This document shows positions 25,878 through 32,916 of a stretch of 64,000 bases of DNA, in pieces. The stretch's first letter is position 1, and every line of letters starts with the position of its first letter. This DNA comes from Natrinema sp046097095 (lineage in GTDB: Archaea; Halobacteriota; Halobacteria; Halobacteriales; Natrialbaceae). The translations under genes were made by a program, and so were the position numbers. The DNA lies in assembly GCF_046097095.1 (NCBI RefSeq), contig NZ_CP175698.1:2666001-2730000 (forward strand), written 5' to 3'. The notes below the pieces were generated by a model that saw only the letters and a program-made list of their open reading frames with translations, searched no databases and had not been told where the DNA came from.

Positions 25878-26561
25878 ATGACGTTCGACCCCGACAGCGT
25901 GACGACGATCACGTTCGACTCCTACAGCACCCTCGTCGACGTCGATGCGGCCGTCCGTGCGCTCGCCGACCACGTCGACGACCCCGAACCGATCTCGACC
26001 CTGTGGCGACTGCGCTCGCTCGAGTATACACTCGTCGCGAATCACGTCGACGCCTACCAGCCGTTCTACGAGATGAACCGCGACGCCCTCCAGTACGCGC
26101 TGGATGTCTTCGACGTCGACGTCACCACGGACGAGCGCGACGAGGTGCTGGCGGTCTATCACGAACTCGACGTCTTCGACGACGTTCGCGACGGTATCGA
26201 ACGCCTCTGCGACGGCGGCTACGACTGCTACGTCGTCTCGAACGGCGACCCCGACATGCTGTCGTCGATGATCGCCCACGCCGACGTGGACGACCTCCTT
26301 ACGGACGCGATCAGCGCCGACGAGGTCGAGACGTACAAGCCTGCCGCCGACCTCTACCGCCACGCGGCCGCGAGGACCGGCACGCCGATCGACGAGATCG
26401 TCCACGTCACCGCCGGCTGGTACGACGTCATGGGAGCCAAACATGCCGGCATGCAAGGGGCGTGGGTCGACCGCAAGGGACGGCCGTGGGAGTCGATCGC
26501 CGGCGAACCGGACTTACCGATCGAGACGTTCCACGACCTCGCCGACGAACTTGGCGTCTAG
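25878..26561 (+). CDS. Haloacid dehalogenase, type II (HAD family), copy 2
   Basis: A 227-residue paralogue of the protein at 21611. Motif I TFDSYSTLVDV (Asp14) has the conserved family Gly changed to Ser, motif II is SNGDPDM, motif III YKPAADLY, and the final loop TAGWYDVMGAKHAGMQGAWVDR fits type II dehalogenases better than copy 1 does. The cap region FYEMNRDALQYAL is almost the same in both, so they stem from a duplication. It diverges from the tautomerase gene, with about 175 bp of shared upstream DNA. Confidence 0.85.
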   Translation: MTFDPDSVTTITFDSYSTLVDVDAAVRALADHVDDPEPISTLWRLRSLEYTLVANHVDAYQPFYEMNRDALQYALDVFDVDVTTDERDEVLAVYHELDVFDDVRDGIERLCDGGYDCYVVSNGDPDMLSSMIAHADVDDLLTDAISADEVETYKPAADLYRHAAARTGTPIDEIVHVTAGWYDVMGAKHAGMQGAWVDRKGRPWESIAGEPDLPIETFHDLADELGV

Positions 26562-26675
26562 CGCGTTCGCCCGCGCGACCGGCGTCGCTTCGAGTCGAGC
26601 GGTTTCGCCGCGGTTGTGCAGACCCGACCCATCGCAGGGAGTCATTGAAGGCGATCCGTCGCCACGGATCGATCG

Positions 26676-26966
26676 ATGACCGATCAGATCGTTCTCACTG
26701 CCGAGACCGCCCCGGACGCCGTCGACGAGACTCCCCCAAGCGCCAAACTGGTGTTGACGGTTCTCGCGTACGAGGGCTCGCTCACTCAGTCCCGCCTCGT
26801 CGAGGAGACGATGCTCCCCGCCCGAACGGTGCGCTACGCGATCAAACAACTCGAGAAACGCGATCTTGTCGACTCGCAGATCTCGTTTTCGGACGCCAGA
26901 CAGCAGATCTATTCGCTAAACGGCGACCGGTTCGCGGAGGCAGACCCGCGCCCGTCGCGGCCGTGA
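26676..26966 (+). CDS. Small winged-helix DNA-binding protein (MarR/ArsR-like)
   Basis: A 96-residue protein with a clear winged helix: KLVLTVLAYEG, then QSRLVEETMLPARTVRYAIKQLEKRDLVDSQ (recognition helix about 48-60), then a beta hairpin. The family includes halophile transcription regulators. It stands between the second haloacid dehalogenase and the alpha/beta hydrolase gene and might regulate this neighbourhood. No ligand domain is fused to it. The short stretch after it holds a tandem hairpin repeat. Confidence 0.8.
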   Translation: MTDQIVLTAETAPDAVDETPPSAKLVLTVLAYEGSLTQSRLVEETMLPARTVRYAIKQLEKRDLVDSQISFSDARQQIYSLNGDRFAEADPRPSRP

Positions 26967-27000
26967 CGACGACGTGGAATCGACCCGGCCCGGAAGCGGG

Positions 27001-27039
27001 GACCCAGCCCGGTAGCTGGGGCCCAGTCCGGTAGCTGGG
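27001..27039. repeat. Tandem duplicated hairpin
   Basis: Two near-identical 19-20 nt units stand head to tail. Each has a stem CCCAGC/T with GCTGGG around a CCGGTA loop (27003-27020 and 27022-27039). They lie between the small regulator and the alpha/beta hydrolase, where they could end the upstream transcript or be a control element. Confidence 0.6.
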
Positions 27040-27115
27040 ATCCGCAGGCCGGAGACTCGTTCGAACGCCGACCGGTGAAAGCACTATTGGCGTCGGCATG
27101 GGAGTGCGACGCGGT

Positions 27116-27952
27116 ATGGATTACGAAACGTGGTCCGAAAACCAGGAGACGGCGACCGTCACCGTCGACGAACACGACCTCGAGGTCGCCTACTACGACG
27201 ATGGCGACGGCGAGCCGATCGTGTTCTGTCACGGCATTCCGACGTCGTCGTTCCTCTGGCACGAGATCGCACCGCCGCTGGCCGACGACTACCGAGTCAT
27301 CGCGCCGGACATGGTCGGCTACGGCAACTCGGCGATGCACGACGGCTTCGACCGCTCGATCCGAGCCCAGGAGGTGCTGCTCGACGGACTCGTCGACGAA
27401 CTGGGCCTCGAGTCGCTGACGTTCGTTGGCCACGACCTCGGCGGCGGCGTGGGGCTTCGGTACGCGGCACACAACCCCGACACGGTCGATCGGCTCGTGC
27501 TCTCGAACGCGGTCAGCTACGACTCGTGGCCGATCGAGACGATCGTCGATCTCGGACTGCCGTCGACGATCAACGAGATGAGCGTCGACGACCTCCAAGA
27601 GATGCTCGAGGGGCTCTTCCGGGACACCCTGTCCGGTGACCCCGACGAGACGTTCATCGAGGGGATGCTCGCGCCGTGGGCGTCCGAGGAAGCGATGATC
27701 TCGCTGTCGCGCAACGCCATCGGGACGAACACGAGCCATACGACGGAGATCGACCCGAGCGAGATTTCGGCCCGGACGCTGCTGCTGTGGGGTGCCGACG
27801 ACGAATTTCAGGCGATCTCCTACGCCGAGCGGCTCGAAGACGATATTTCGGACGCCGACCTCGTCGGGCTGGACGACGCGAACCACTGGGTCATGGCCGA
27901 CCGGCCGGACGCCTACGGCGATCGGCTTCGCGAGTTCCTCGAGGGAGACTGA
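27116..27952 (+). CDS. Alpha/beta hydrolase with Asp nucleophile (haloalkane dehalogenase / epoxide hydrolase group)
   Basis: A 278-residue alpha/beta hydrolase. The nucleophile elbow is VGHDLGG with Asp107, not Ser, so it belongs with haloalkane dehalogenases, epoxide hydrolases and fluoroacetate dehalogenases. The oxyanion loop HGIPTSSFLW (39-48) closely resembles that of haloalkane dehalogenases (HGNPTSSYLW), and the catalytic His is His257 in NHW. The two usual halide-holding residues are changed: Asn after HG is Ile, and Trp after the nucleophile is Leu. So dehalogenation is possible but not certain. The ATG at 27116 is preferred over one at 27098 because an ACTATT box lies about 30 nt before it. 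Confidence 0.8.
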   Translation: MDYETWSENQETATVTVDEHDLEVAYYDDGDGEPIVFCHGIPTSSFLWHEIAPPLADDYRVIAPDMVGYGNSAMHDGFDRSIRAQEVLLDGLVDELGLESLTFVGHDLGGGVGLRYAAHNPDTVDRLVLSNAVSYDSWPIETIVDLGLPSTINEMSVDDLQEMLEGLFRDTLSGDPDETFIEGMLAPWASEEAMISLSRNAIGTNTSHTTEIDPSEISARTLLLWGADDEFQAISYAERLEDDISDADLVGLDDANHWVMADRPDAYGDRLREFLEGD

Positions 27953-28026
27953 GCCGGGCCGTGGACGACAGACCACCGGACGGCGCAGACGGAAGCGTTT
28001 TTCCGGCGCGCTCGCACGTCCCACCT

Positions 28027-28446
28027 ATGGCACGCCCCAGCGCACACCACGTCGGCATCACCGTCACGAACCTCGCGGAGACGCTCGCGTTCTATCGGGA
28101 CGTCCTCGACCTCGAAATCGCCGATCGGTTCGGCGTCGGCGGCGAGGCGTTCGCAGACGCCGTCGGGGTCGACGGTGCGAGCGCCGATTTCGCCCATCTC
28201 GAGGCCGACGGGACGCGGATCGAACTCGTCGAGTACGATCCCGAGGCGAACGAGTCTCCGGCCGCGGAACTAAACCGGCCGGGCGCGACGCACGTCGGCC
28301 TCTCGGTCGACGATCTCGATCGGTTCGCCTCGGATCTGCCCGACGACGTTCTGACGATCAGCGAGCCCCGGACGACCGAGAGCGGCACGAAAATCATGTT
28401 CCTGCGAGATCCCGAAGGGAACCTGATCGAACTCCTCGAGGCGTAG
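28027..28446 (+). CDS. VOC-family (glyoxalase-like) metalloprotein
   Basis: A 139-residue protein made of two beta-alpha-beta-beta-beta modules. Metal-binding positions are visible: His8 in AHHVGITV, Glu70 in IELVEY, His90 in THVGLSV and Glu135 in NLIELLE, the normal glyoxalase pattern. The length and short loops suit methylmalonyl-CoA-epimerase or lactoylglutathione-lyase-like enzymes. It lies 74 nt after the hydrolase and is probably co-transcribed with it. The reaction cannot be fixed. Confidence 0.85.
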   Translation: MARPSAHHVGITVTNLAETLAFYRDVLDLEIADRFGVGGEAFADAVGVDGASADFAHLEADGTRIELVEYDPEANESPAAELNRPGATHVGLSVDDLDRFASDLPDDVLTISEPRTTESGTKIMFLRDPEGNLIELLEA

Positions 28447-28474
28447 TCGGCGACAGGAGTGTGCCGGCCGGCGT

Positions 28475-28720
28475 TTATGGCCCCTGACAGGCCAGCGTCG
28501 ATCGGACCTGTTCGACATCCTCTTCGCACTGCGAGCAGACCCGCTTTTCCGTCGCGATGTAGACGACACTGCACCGAGAGCAATGGAAGAGATTACCGAA
28601 CGAGTCCGAGACACTGCGCCCGCTTTCGCGGCCGGCGGTCTCCGTCTCATCGACCGCCGGCTCGGGGTCGTTCGTCAACGTCGATCGGACCCGTTCGCGG
28701 AGGCGCTGTGAGAGCGACAT
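28475..28720 (-). CDS. Small zinc-ribbon protein
   Basis: An 81-residue protein with a basic N-terminal helix (LSQRLRERVRS), an acidic linker, and a C-terminal zinc ribbon made of CSRC and CSQC about 15 residues apart. The start chosen is the ATG at 28720; ATG at 28741 adds seven residues and is a fair alternative, since a TATA-like AAATACTTTA lies at 28781-28790 on this strand. Such proteins often bind nucleic acid or a larger partner. It is convergent with the VOC gene. Confidence 0.7.
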   Translation of the reverse strand: MSLSQRLRERVRSTLTNDPEPAVDETETAGRESGRSVSDSFGNLFHCSRCSVVYIATEKRVCSQCEEDVEQVRSTLACQGP

Positions 28721-28890
28721 TGCGTCTCGTCGAATTTCCATACCAGTACACGTTAGCGAGCGAACGAAGTACTTGGCGTCTAAAGTATTTGGGCCGGCTA
28801 GGTGTACCATGACATGCTCTCGTCGGTCGGCTTCGCGTCCGTCGGCCGAGGGATAGCAACCTTTTCGACCGTCGCGGGGCCACTCCCGCC

Positions 28891-29745
28891 ATGAACTTCT
28901 TCGACCGCTTGCACGACCGCATTCGGACGGTCGACAGCGTCGTCTCCGTCGGCCTCGATCCCGACCCGTCGCGTCTCCCCGACCACCTGCGAGAGCACGA
29001 CCTCCCCCGATGGGCGTTCAACCGTCGCATCATCGACGCGACCCACGAGCACGCCGCCGTCTTCAAACCCAACGCCGCCTTCTACGAGGATCCGGACGGC
29101 TGGCAGGCGCTCGAGGAGACCGTCGCCTACGCCCGCGGCAAGGACGTGCCGGTCTTGCTGGACGCCAAGCGCGCCGACATCGGGAACACGACCCGCCAGT
29201 ACGCGAAACTGCTCGAGACGGTCGACGCGATCACCGTCAACCCCTACATGGGGCGGGACTCGCTGCAGCCGTTTCTGGCGGACGAGGAGTCGGGCGTGTT
29301 CGTCCTCTGTCGCACCTCGAACCCGGGCGGCGCGGACCTACAGGACCTCGAACTCGAGACCGGCGAACCCGTCTACGAGCGGGTGGCCGCGCTGGCTGAT
29401 TTATGGAACGAGAACGACAACGTCGGGCTCGTCGTAGGTGCAACGCAACCCGAAGAACTCGAGGAGTTGCGCGAGCAGGTGCCCGATCTGCCCTTCCTCG
29501 TCCCCGGCATCGGCGCGCAAGGCGGCGACGCCGAGGCGGCCGTCGAGCACGGTCTGGCCGACGGCGTCGGACTCGTCAACTCCTCGCGCGGAATTATTTT
29601 CGCAGGAGAAGATAGCGAGGCGCAAAGCGCCTCGGACAGTCAAGCGGCGATGCCGCGAGACGACGACGGCGAGAAGTTCGCCAGCGCCAGCGGTCAGGCC
29701 GCGAAGCGTCTCAAAAAGCGGCTCAATCAATATCGGGAGAACTAG
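28891..29745 (+). CDS. pyrF: Orotidine 5'-phosphate decarboxylase (type 2)
   Basis: A 284-residue enzyme that makes UMP from OMP in pyrimidine synthesis. The catalytic motif DAKRADIGNT is at 91-100, with FKPNAAFYE (58-66) and a phosphate loop VPGIGAQGGD and LVNSSRGII near the end, the pattern of the long (type 2) family. Between LVNSSRGII and the last helix there is an extra 25-residue Ser/Asp-rich stretch (about 240-265) whose DNA is made of two short palindromes. The gene stands alone and its 3' end overlaps the convergent gene by 4 nt. Confidence 0.92.
   Translation: MNFFDRLHDRIRTVDSVVSVGLDPDPSRLPDHLREHDLPRWAFNRRIIDATHEHAAVFKPNAAFYEDPDGWQALEETVAYARGKDVPVLLDAKRADIGNTTRQYAKLLETVDAITVNPYMGRDSLQPFLADEESGVFVLCRTSNPGGADLQDLELETGEPVYERVAALADLWNENDNVGLVVGATQPEELEELREQVPDLPFLVPGIGAQGGDAEAAVEHGLADGVGLVNSSRGIIFAGEDSEAQSASDSQAAMPRDDDGEKFASASGQAAKRLKKRLNQYREN
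29616..29656. repeat. Two short palindromes inside pyrF
   Basis: CGAGGCGC-AAA-GCGCCTCG (29616-29634, 8-bp stem) and GCGGC-GAT-GCCGC (29644-29656) are only 9 nt apart and code for the extra loop of PyrF. They stay in frame. This looks like a palindromic insertion tolerated in a surface loop, though single 8-bp stems are expected by chance in G+C-rich DNA. Confidence 0.5.
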
Positions 29746-30029
29746 CGGCTCGCCTCGCCGTTGTCCGATTTCGCAGCGTTGCCGGGGTCGGCGTCTACTA
29801 CCCGCCCCGCGATCTGATCGTCGACCACCCGTCCAACGATTTCGACCGCGACGGGGCTCGTCGGCGGCCGTTCCTCGAGCAGATCAAGCCCCTCGACGAC
29901 GGCGACGTCCATCGGACTGGCGTCGTTCGGATGGTTGGCCACGAGGGTTCCGTCGCGCTCTACGAGCCGGAGGCGATGGGTCTCGCCGACGCCGAGAGAC
30001 TCGCCGAGCAGGTCGCGGATGGAGGTCAT
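29742..30029 (-). CDS. Small conserved haloarchaeal protein
   Basis: A 95-residue acidic protein with a beta-rich core (HRLRLVERDGTLVAN, VAVEIVGRVVDDQIAGRVVD) that could be a small barrel. I do not recognise the family. It starts 17 nt after the stop of the zinc-finger gene on the same strand, so the two form a small operon. Its stop overlaps the stop of pyrF by 4 nt. Confidence 0.6.
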   Translation of the reverse strand: MTSIRDLLGESLGVGETHRLRLVERDGTLVANHPNDASPMDVAVVEGLDLLEERPPTSPVAVEIVGRVVDDQIAGRVVDADPGNAAKSDNGEASR

Positions 30030-30046
30030 TCGGCGGTTCGGCGCGG

Positions 30047-30223
30047 TCAGAACCGGTTGATGTCTACGTCCTCGGACCGGCCCGGCTGTGCCTGTGCGGC
30101 GCAGTCGGCACAGAGCCCCAGTTCGTCGTCGTAGTGGACCTCACACGCGAGCGTGCCACAGTTGGGACACCGCTCCTGTGCGGGGCGTGATTCGCAGATC
30201 TGACAAAGGCCGCTGACGCTCAT
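30047..30223 (-). CDS. 58-residue zinc-finger protein
   Basis: A short gene starting at ATG 30223. The product has CQIC (7-10), CPNC (19-22), a Cys27/His30 pair in LACEVHY and CADC (38-41), enough for two zinc sites, in a treble-clef or HIT-type arrangement. The tail is acidic and ends NRF. Small zinc-finger proteins are abundant in haloarchaea and several affect motility, biofilm or stress traits, but no function is assigned to this one. It leads a two-gene operon. Confidence 0.75.
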   Translation of the reverse strand: MSVSGLCQICESRPAQERCPNCGTLACEVHYDDELGLCADCAAQAQPGRSEDVDINRF

Positions 30224-30429
30224 AGCTCGACGTACGCGCTCGAGGGGCTTGAAAGCGGGCCCGGCAGTTTAGAGCGGTTCCTCGACCGGGGCACCTCGAC
30301 CGGAGATCGTAGACGGCGTCCGTAGTCGAGCAGGTACCGGCGTATTTTTCCGCCACGTTGGAGTTGTACCATGACAAACGTTGCCAAAATATGGGAAGGC
30401 TTTTGCCGTGTGCCTCCATACCAGGGACT

Positions 30430-32085
30430 ATGAGCCGTGACCGGGCTCTCCTCGAGCGAGCCCTGGACCGTGGCGAACAGGACGGTGGCAACGTCGAATT
30501 CAAGGAACGCTTATCACGAGACGTCCACCTCGAGGGTGGACGACGGGAGAGTCTGGCCGCGCAACTCCGCCACCGCCTGCTGTCCGGCGACGGCGAAGCG
30601 ACCTACGTCGTCGGGGTCACCGACGACGGCGGCCTCGCCGGCGTCGATCCCGATACCTTCTCCGAGACGATGGACGTCCTCTCGCTGTTGGCCGAGGAGG
30701 CCGACGCACACATCGAGGACGTACAGACGTGGGGGATCAACGGGGTTTCGGACTCGGTCGAGTCCGAAGCAGAGCGACCGTCGGAGACGGCCGAGCGTGG
30801 GTTAGTCGGCGTCGCTCAGATACAGGAGGGCGGCGTCCTCGAGACCGACGACGAACACGTCGTCGTCGGGACCGCCGGCCACGTCGACCACGGGAAGAGT
30901 ACCCTCGTCGGCTCGCTCGTCACGGGCAAACCCGACGACGGCGACGGGGCGACTCGCGCGTTTCTCGACGTCCAGCCCCACGAGGTCGAGCGGGGCCTCT
31001 CCGCCGACCTCTCCTACGCGGTCTACGGCTTCGACGACGAGGGACCGGTCCGGGTGCGAAATCCCAATCGTAAGGCCGACCGCGCGGAGGTCGTCCAGGA
31101 GGCCGACCGGCTGGTCTCGTTCGTCGACACCGTCGGCCACGAGCCGTGGCTCCGGACGACGATCCGCGGACTCGTCGGGCAGAAACTCGACTACGGGCTA
31201 CTGACCGTCGCCGCCGACGACGGCCCGACCCGCACGACGCGGGAACACCTCGGCGTCTTGCTCGCGACCGACCTGCCGACGATCGTCGCGATCACGAAGA
31301 CCGACACCGTCAGCGATGAGCGCATCGAGGAGGTCGAACGGGAGGTCGAACGCCTCCTCCGGGAGGTCGACAAGTCGCCGCTGCGCGTCTCCCGCCACGG
31401 CACCGACGCCGCCGTCGAGGAAATCAACGAGCGGGTCGTCCCCATCGTCGAAACGAGCGCGATCACGATGGAGGGCTTAGAGACGCTGGACGAACTGTTC
31501 GACCGCCTCCCCAAGACCGCCACCGACGCGGGCGAGTTCCGGATGTACGTCGACCGCAGCTACTCGGTGACCGGCGTCGGCGCGGTCGCCTCGGGGACGG
31601 TCATGGCGGGAGAGGTCGAAGCCGGCGACGAACTCTTGATCGGTCCCATGTCCGACGGCCGCTTTCAGGAGGTCGAAGTCCGCTCGATCGAGATGCACTA
31701 CCACCGGGTCGACGAGGCCCAAGCCGGCCGGATCGTCGGCATCGCGCTCAAGGGAATCAAGGAAAGCGCCATCGAACGCGGGATGGTCCTGTTGCCCCGC
31801 GACGCCGACCCCGACCCCGTCCGCGAGTTCGAAGCCGAAGTCATGGTGCTCAACCATCCCACTCGCATCGGCGAGGGGTACGAACCCGTCGTCCACCTCG
31901 AGACGATCGGCGAGGCCGCAGCCTTCTACCCCGAGAACGGCCGGCTGCTACCTGGCGACACCGGCGAGACCACCGTCCGGTTCAAGTTCCGGCCGTACCT
32001 CGTCGAGGAGGGCCAGAAGTTCGTCTTCCGCGAAGGTCGGAGCAAGGGCGTCGGAACGGTGACCGACGTTCATCCGATGGACTAA
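30430..32085 (+). CDS. GTPBP1-like translational GTPase
   Basis: A 551-residue GTPase. The N-terminal 135 residues form an alpha/beta domain of their own. Then come G1 GHVDHGKST (150-158), G3 DTVGH, G4 TKTD, followed by EF-Tu-like domains 2 and 3 (RSYSVTGVGAVASGTVMAGEV and HPTRIGEGYEPVVH). This order matches archaeal/eukaryotic GTPBP1, linked in eukaryotes to rescue of stalled ribosomes and mRNA decay. The ATG at 30430 is chosen over an in-frame ATG at 30358, since the first 24 residues there are Cys-rich and unlike the family. Confidence 0.88.
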   Translation: MSRDRALLERALDRGEQDGGNVEFKERLSRDVHLEGGRRESLAAQLRHRLLSGDGEATYVVGVTDDGGLAGVDPDTFSETMDVLSLLAEEADAHIEDVQTWGINGVSDSVESEAERPSETAERGLVGVAQIQEGGVLETDDEHVVVGTAGHVDHGKSTLVGSLVTGKPDDGDGATRAFLDVQPHEVERGLSADLSYAVYGFDDEGPVRVRNPNRKADRAEVVQEADRLVSFVDTVGHEPWLRTTIRGLVGQKLDYGLLTVAADDGPTRTTREHLGVLLATDLPTIVAITKTDTVSDERIEEVEREVERLLREVDKSPLRVSRHGTDAAVEEINERVVPIVETSAITMEGLETLDELFDRLPKTATDAGEFRMYVDRSYSVTGVGAVASGTVMAGEVEAGDELLIGPMSDGRFQEVEVRSIEMHYHRVDEAQAGRIVGIALKGIKESAIERGMVLLPRDADPDPVREFEAEVMVLNHPTRIGEGYEPVVHLETIGEAAAFYPENGRLLPGDTGETTVRFKFRPYLVEEGQKFVFREGRSKGVGTVTDVHPMD

Positions 32086-32428
32086 GACGGGCTGCTATCA
32101 CCGGGTACCGGCGTCCCGCTGCTGTCACTGGGTAATGCCCCCCGATAGCGGGTCCCAAGGACGTCGAAACTGCCGCCAGTGGACCGTCTGAGTCGCGTCT
32201 CGGCCGGCCTCCGTCGCATGCTGCCGGAGCCGGTCGCCGGCGGCTGGATCCGAGTCGGATCGGTCGTATCGTTAGGACGTGCGTTGTCAAATCTATCGGA
32301 TTCCATATCAAATGCTAGTGTGACAGCTTGATTGCTCCTCGAATCGTACGAATGGACGGGTTTCCGCTCCCGTCCCGGTTCCCTCGCGCACCGGCGACGA
32401 ACGCGAAACCCACGAGGGGGTAAGACTC
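32086..32428. other. Spacer without a recognisable gene
   Basis: About 340 bases. Bases 32295-32330 are AT-rich and probably hold the promoter of the AhpD-like gene. Two imperfect copies of a CACYGGGTA-type word occur near 32099 and 32126. I see no coding frame worth keeping. Confidence 0.4.
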
Positions 32429-32833
32429 ATGGTATCGAGTGAAACGGAGACGGAGATAGAAGCATACCTCGGCCAGGTTCCGAGCTGGCTCGCGGCGATG
32501 CCGGAACCGGCCGCGGACCATAGCTGGGGGATCGTCCGCGACCTCGAGCTCGAGGAGACGGAGCTGACACAACGGGAGAAAGCGCTCGCCGCGCTCAGCG
32601 CCGCGGCGGCCATCCAGTGTCCGTACTGCACGCACTTCCACCGGGCGGAAGCAGAACTCGAGGACGTAACGGCGGCCGAGATGGAAGAGGCGGTCGCGAT
32701 CGCCGGCAACGTTCGGTTGTTCTCGTCGGTTCTTCACGGCGCGGAGGTCGATCACGAGGCATTCGTCTCCGAGACGGGGGAGATCGTCGAACACGTGAAA
32801 GAACAGCAGGCGGCAGCCGGAAGCAGCGACTGA
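32429..32833 (+). CDS. Carboxymuconolactone decarboxylase / AhpD-family protein
   Basis: A 134-residue helical protein of the AhpD group. The active-site motif CPYCTHFH gives Cys64, Cys67 and His71, preceded by REKALAALSAAAAI, as in alkylhydroperoxidase AhpD and related disulfide reductases. The family protects against peroxides or transfers electrons to AhpC-type proteins. It stands alone, convergent with the third histidine kinase. Confidence 0.85.
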   Translation: MVSSETETEIEAYLGQVPSWLAAMPEPAADHSWGIVRDLELEETELTQREKALAALSAAAAIQCPYCTHFHRAEAELEDVTAAEMEEAVAIAGNVRLFSSVLHGAEVDHEAFVSETGEIVEHVKEQQAAAGSSD

Positions 32834-32916
32834 CCGCCGGTCGGTCGGCTATTTTTCACAGTGATCGGGTCTACAGGCGCTGTAGCGCGCTCGGAGCGAC
32901 GGTTCGACCGATCGTG

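Noticed and set aside
25763..27034. 423-codon Arg-rich frame across the second haloacid dehalogenase
   Set aside because: Other-phase shadow of the dehalogenase and regulator genes.
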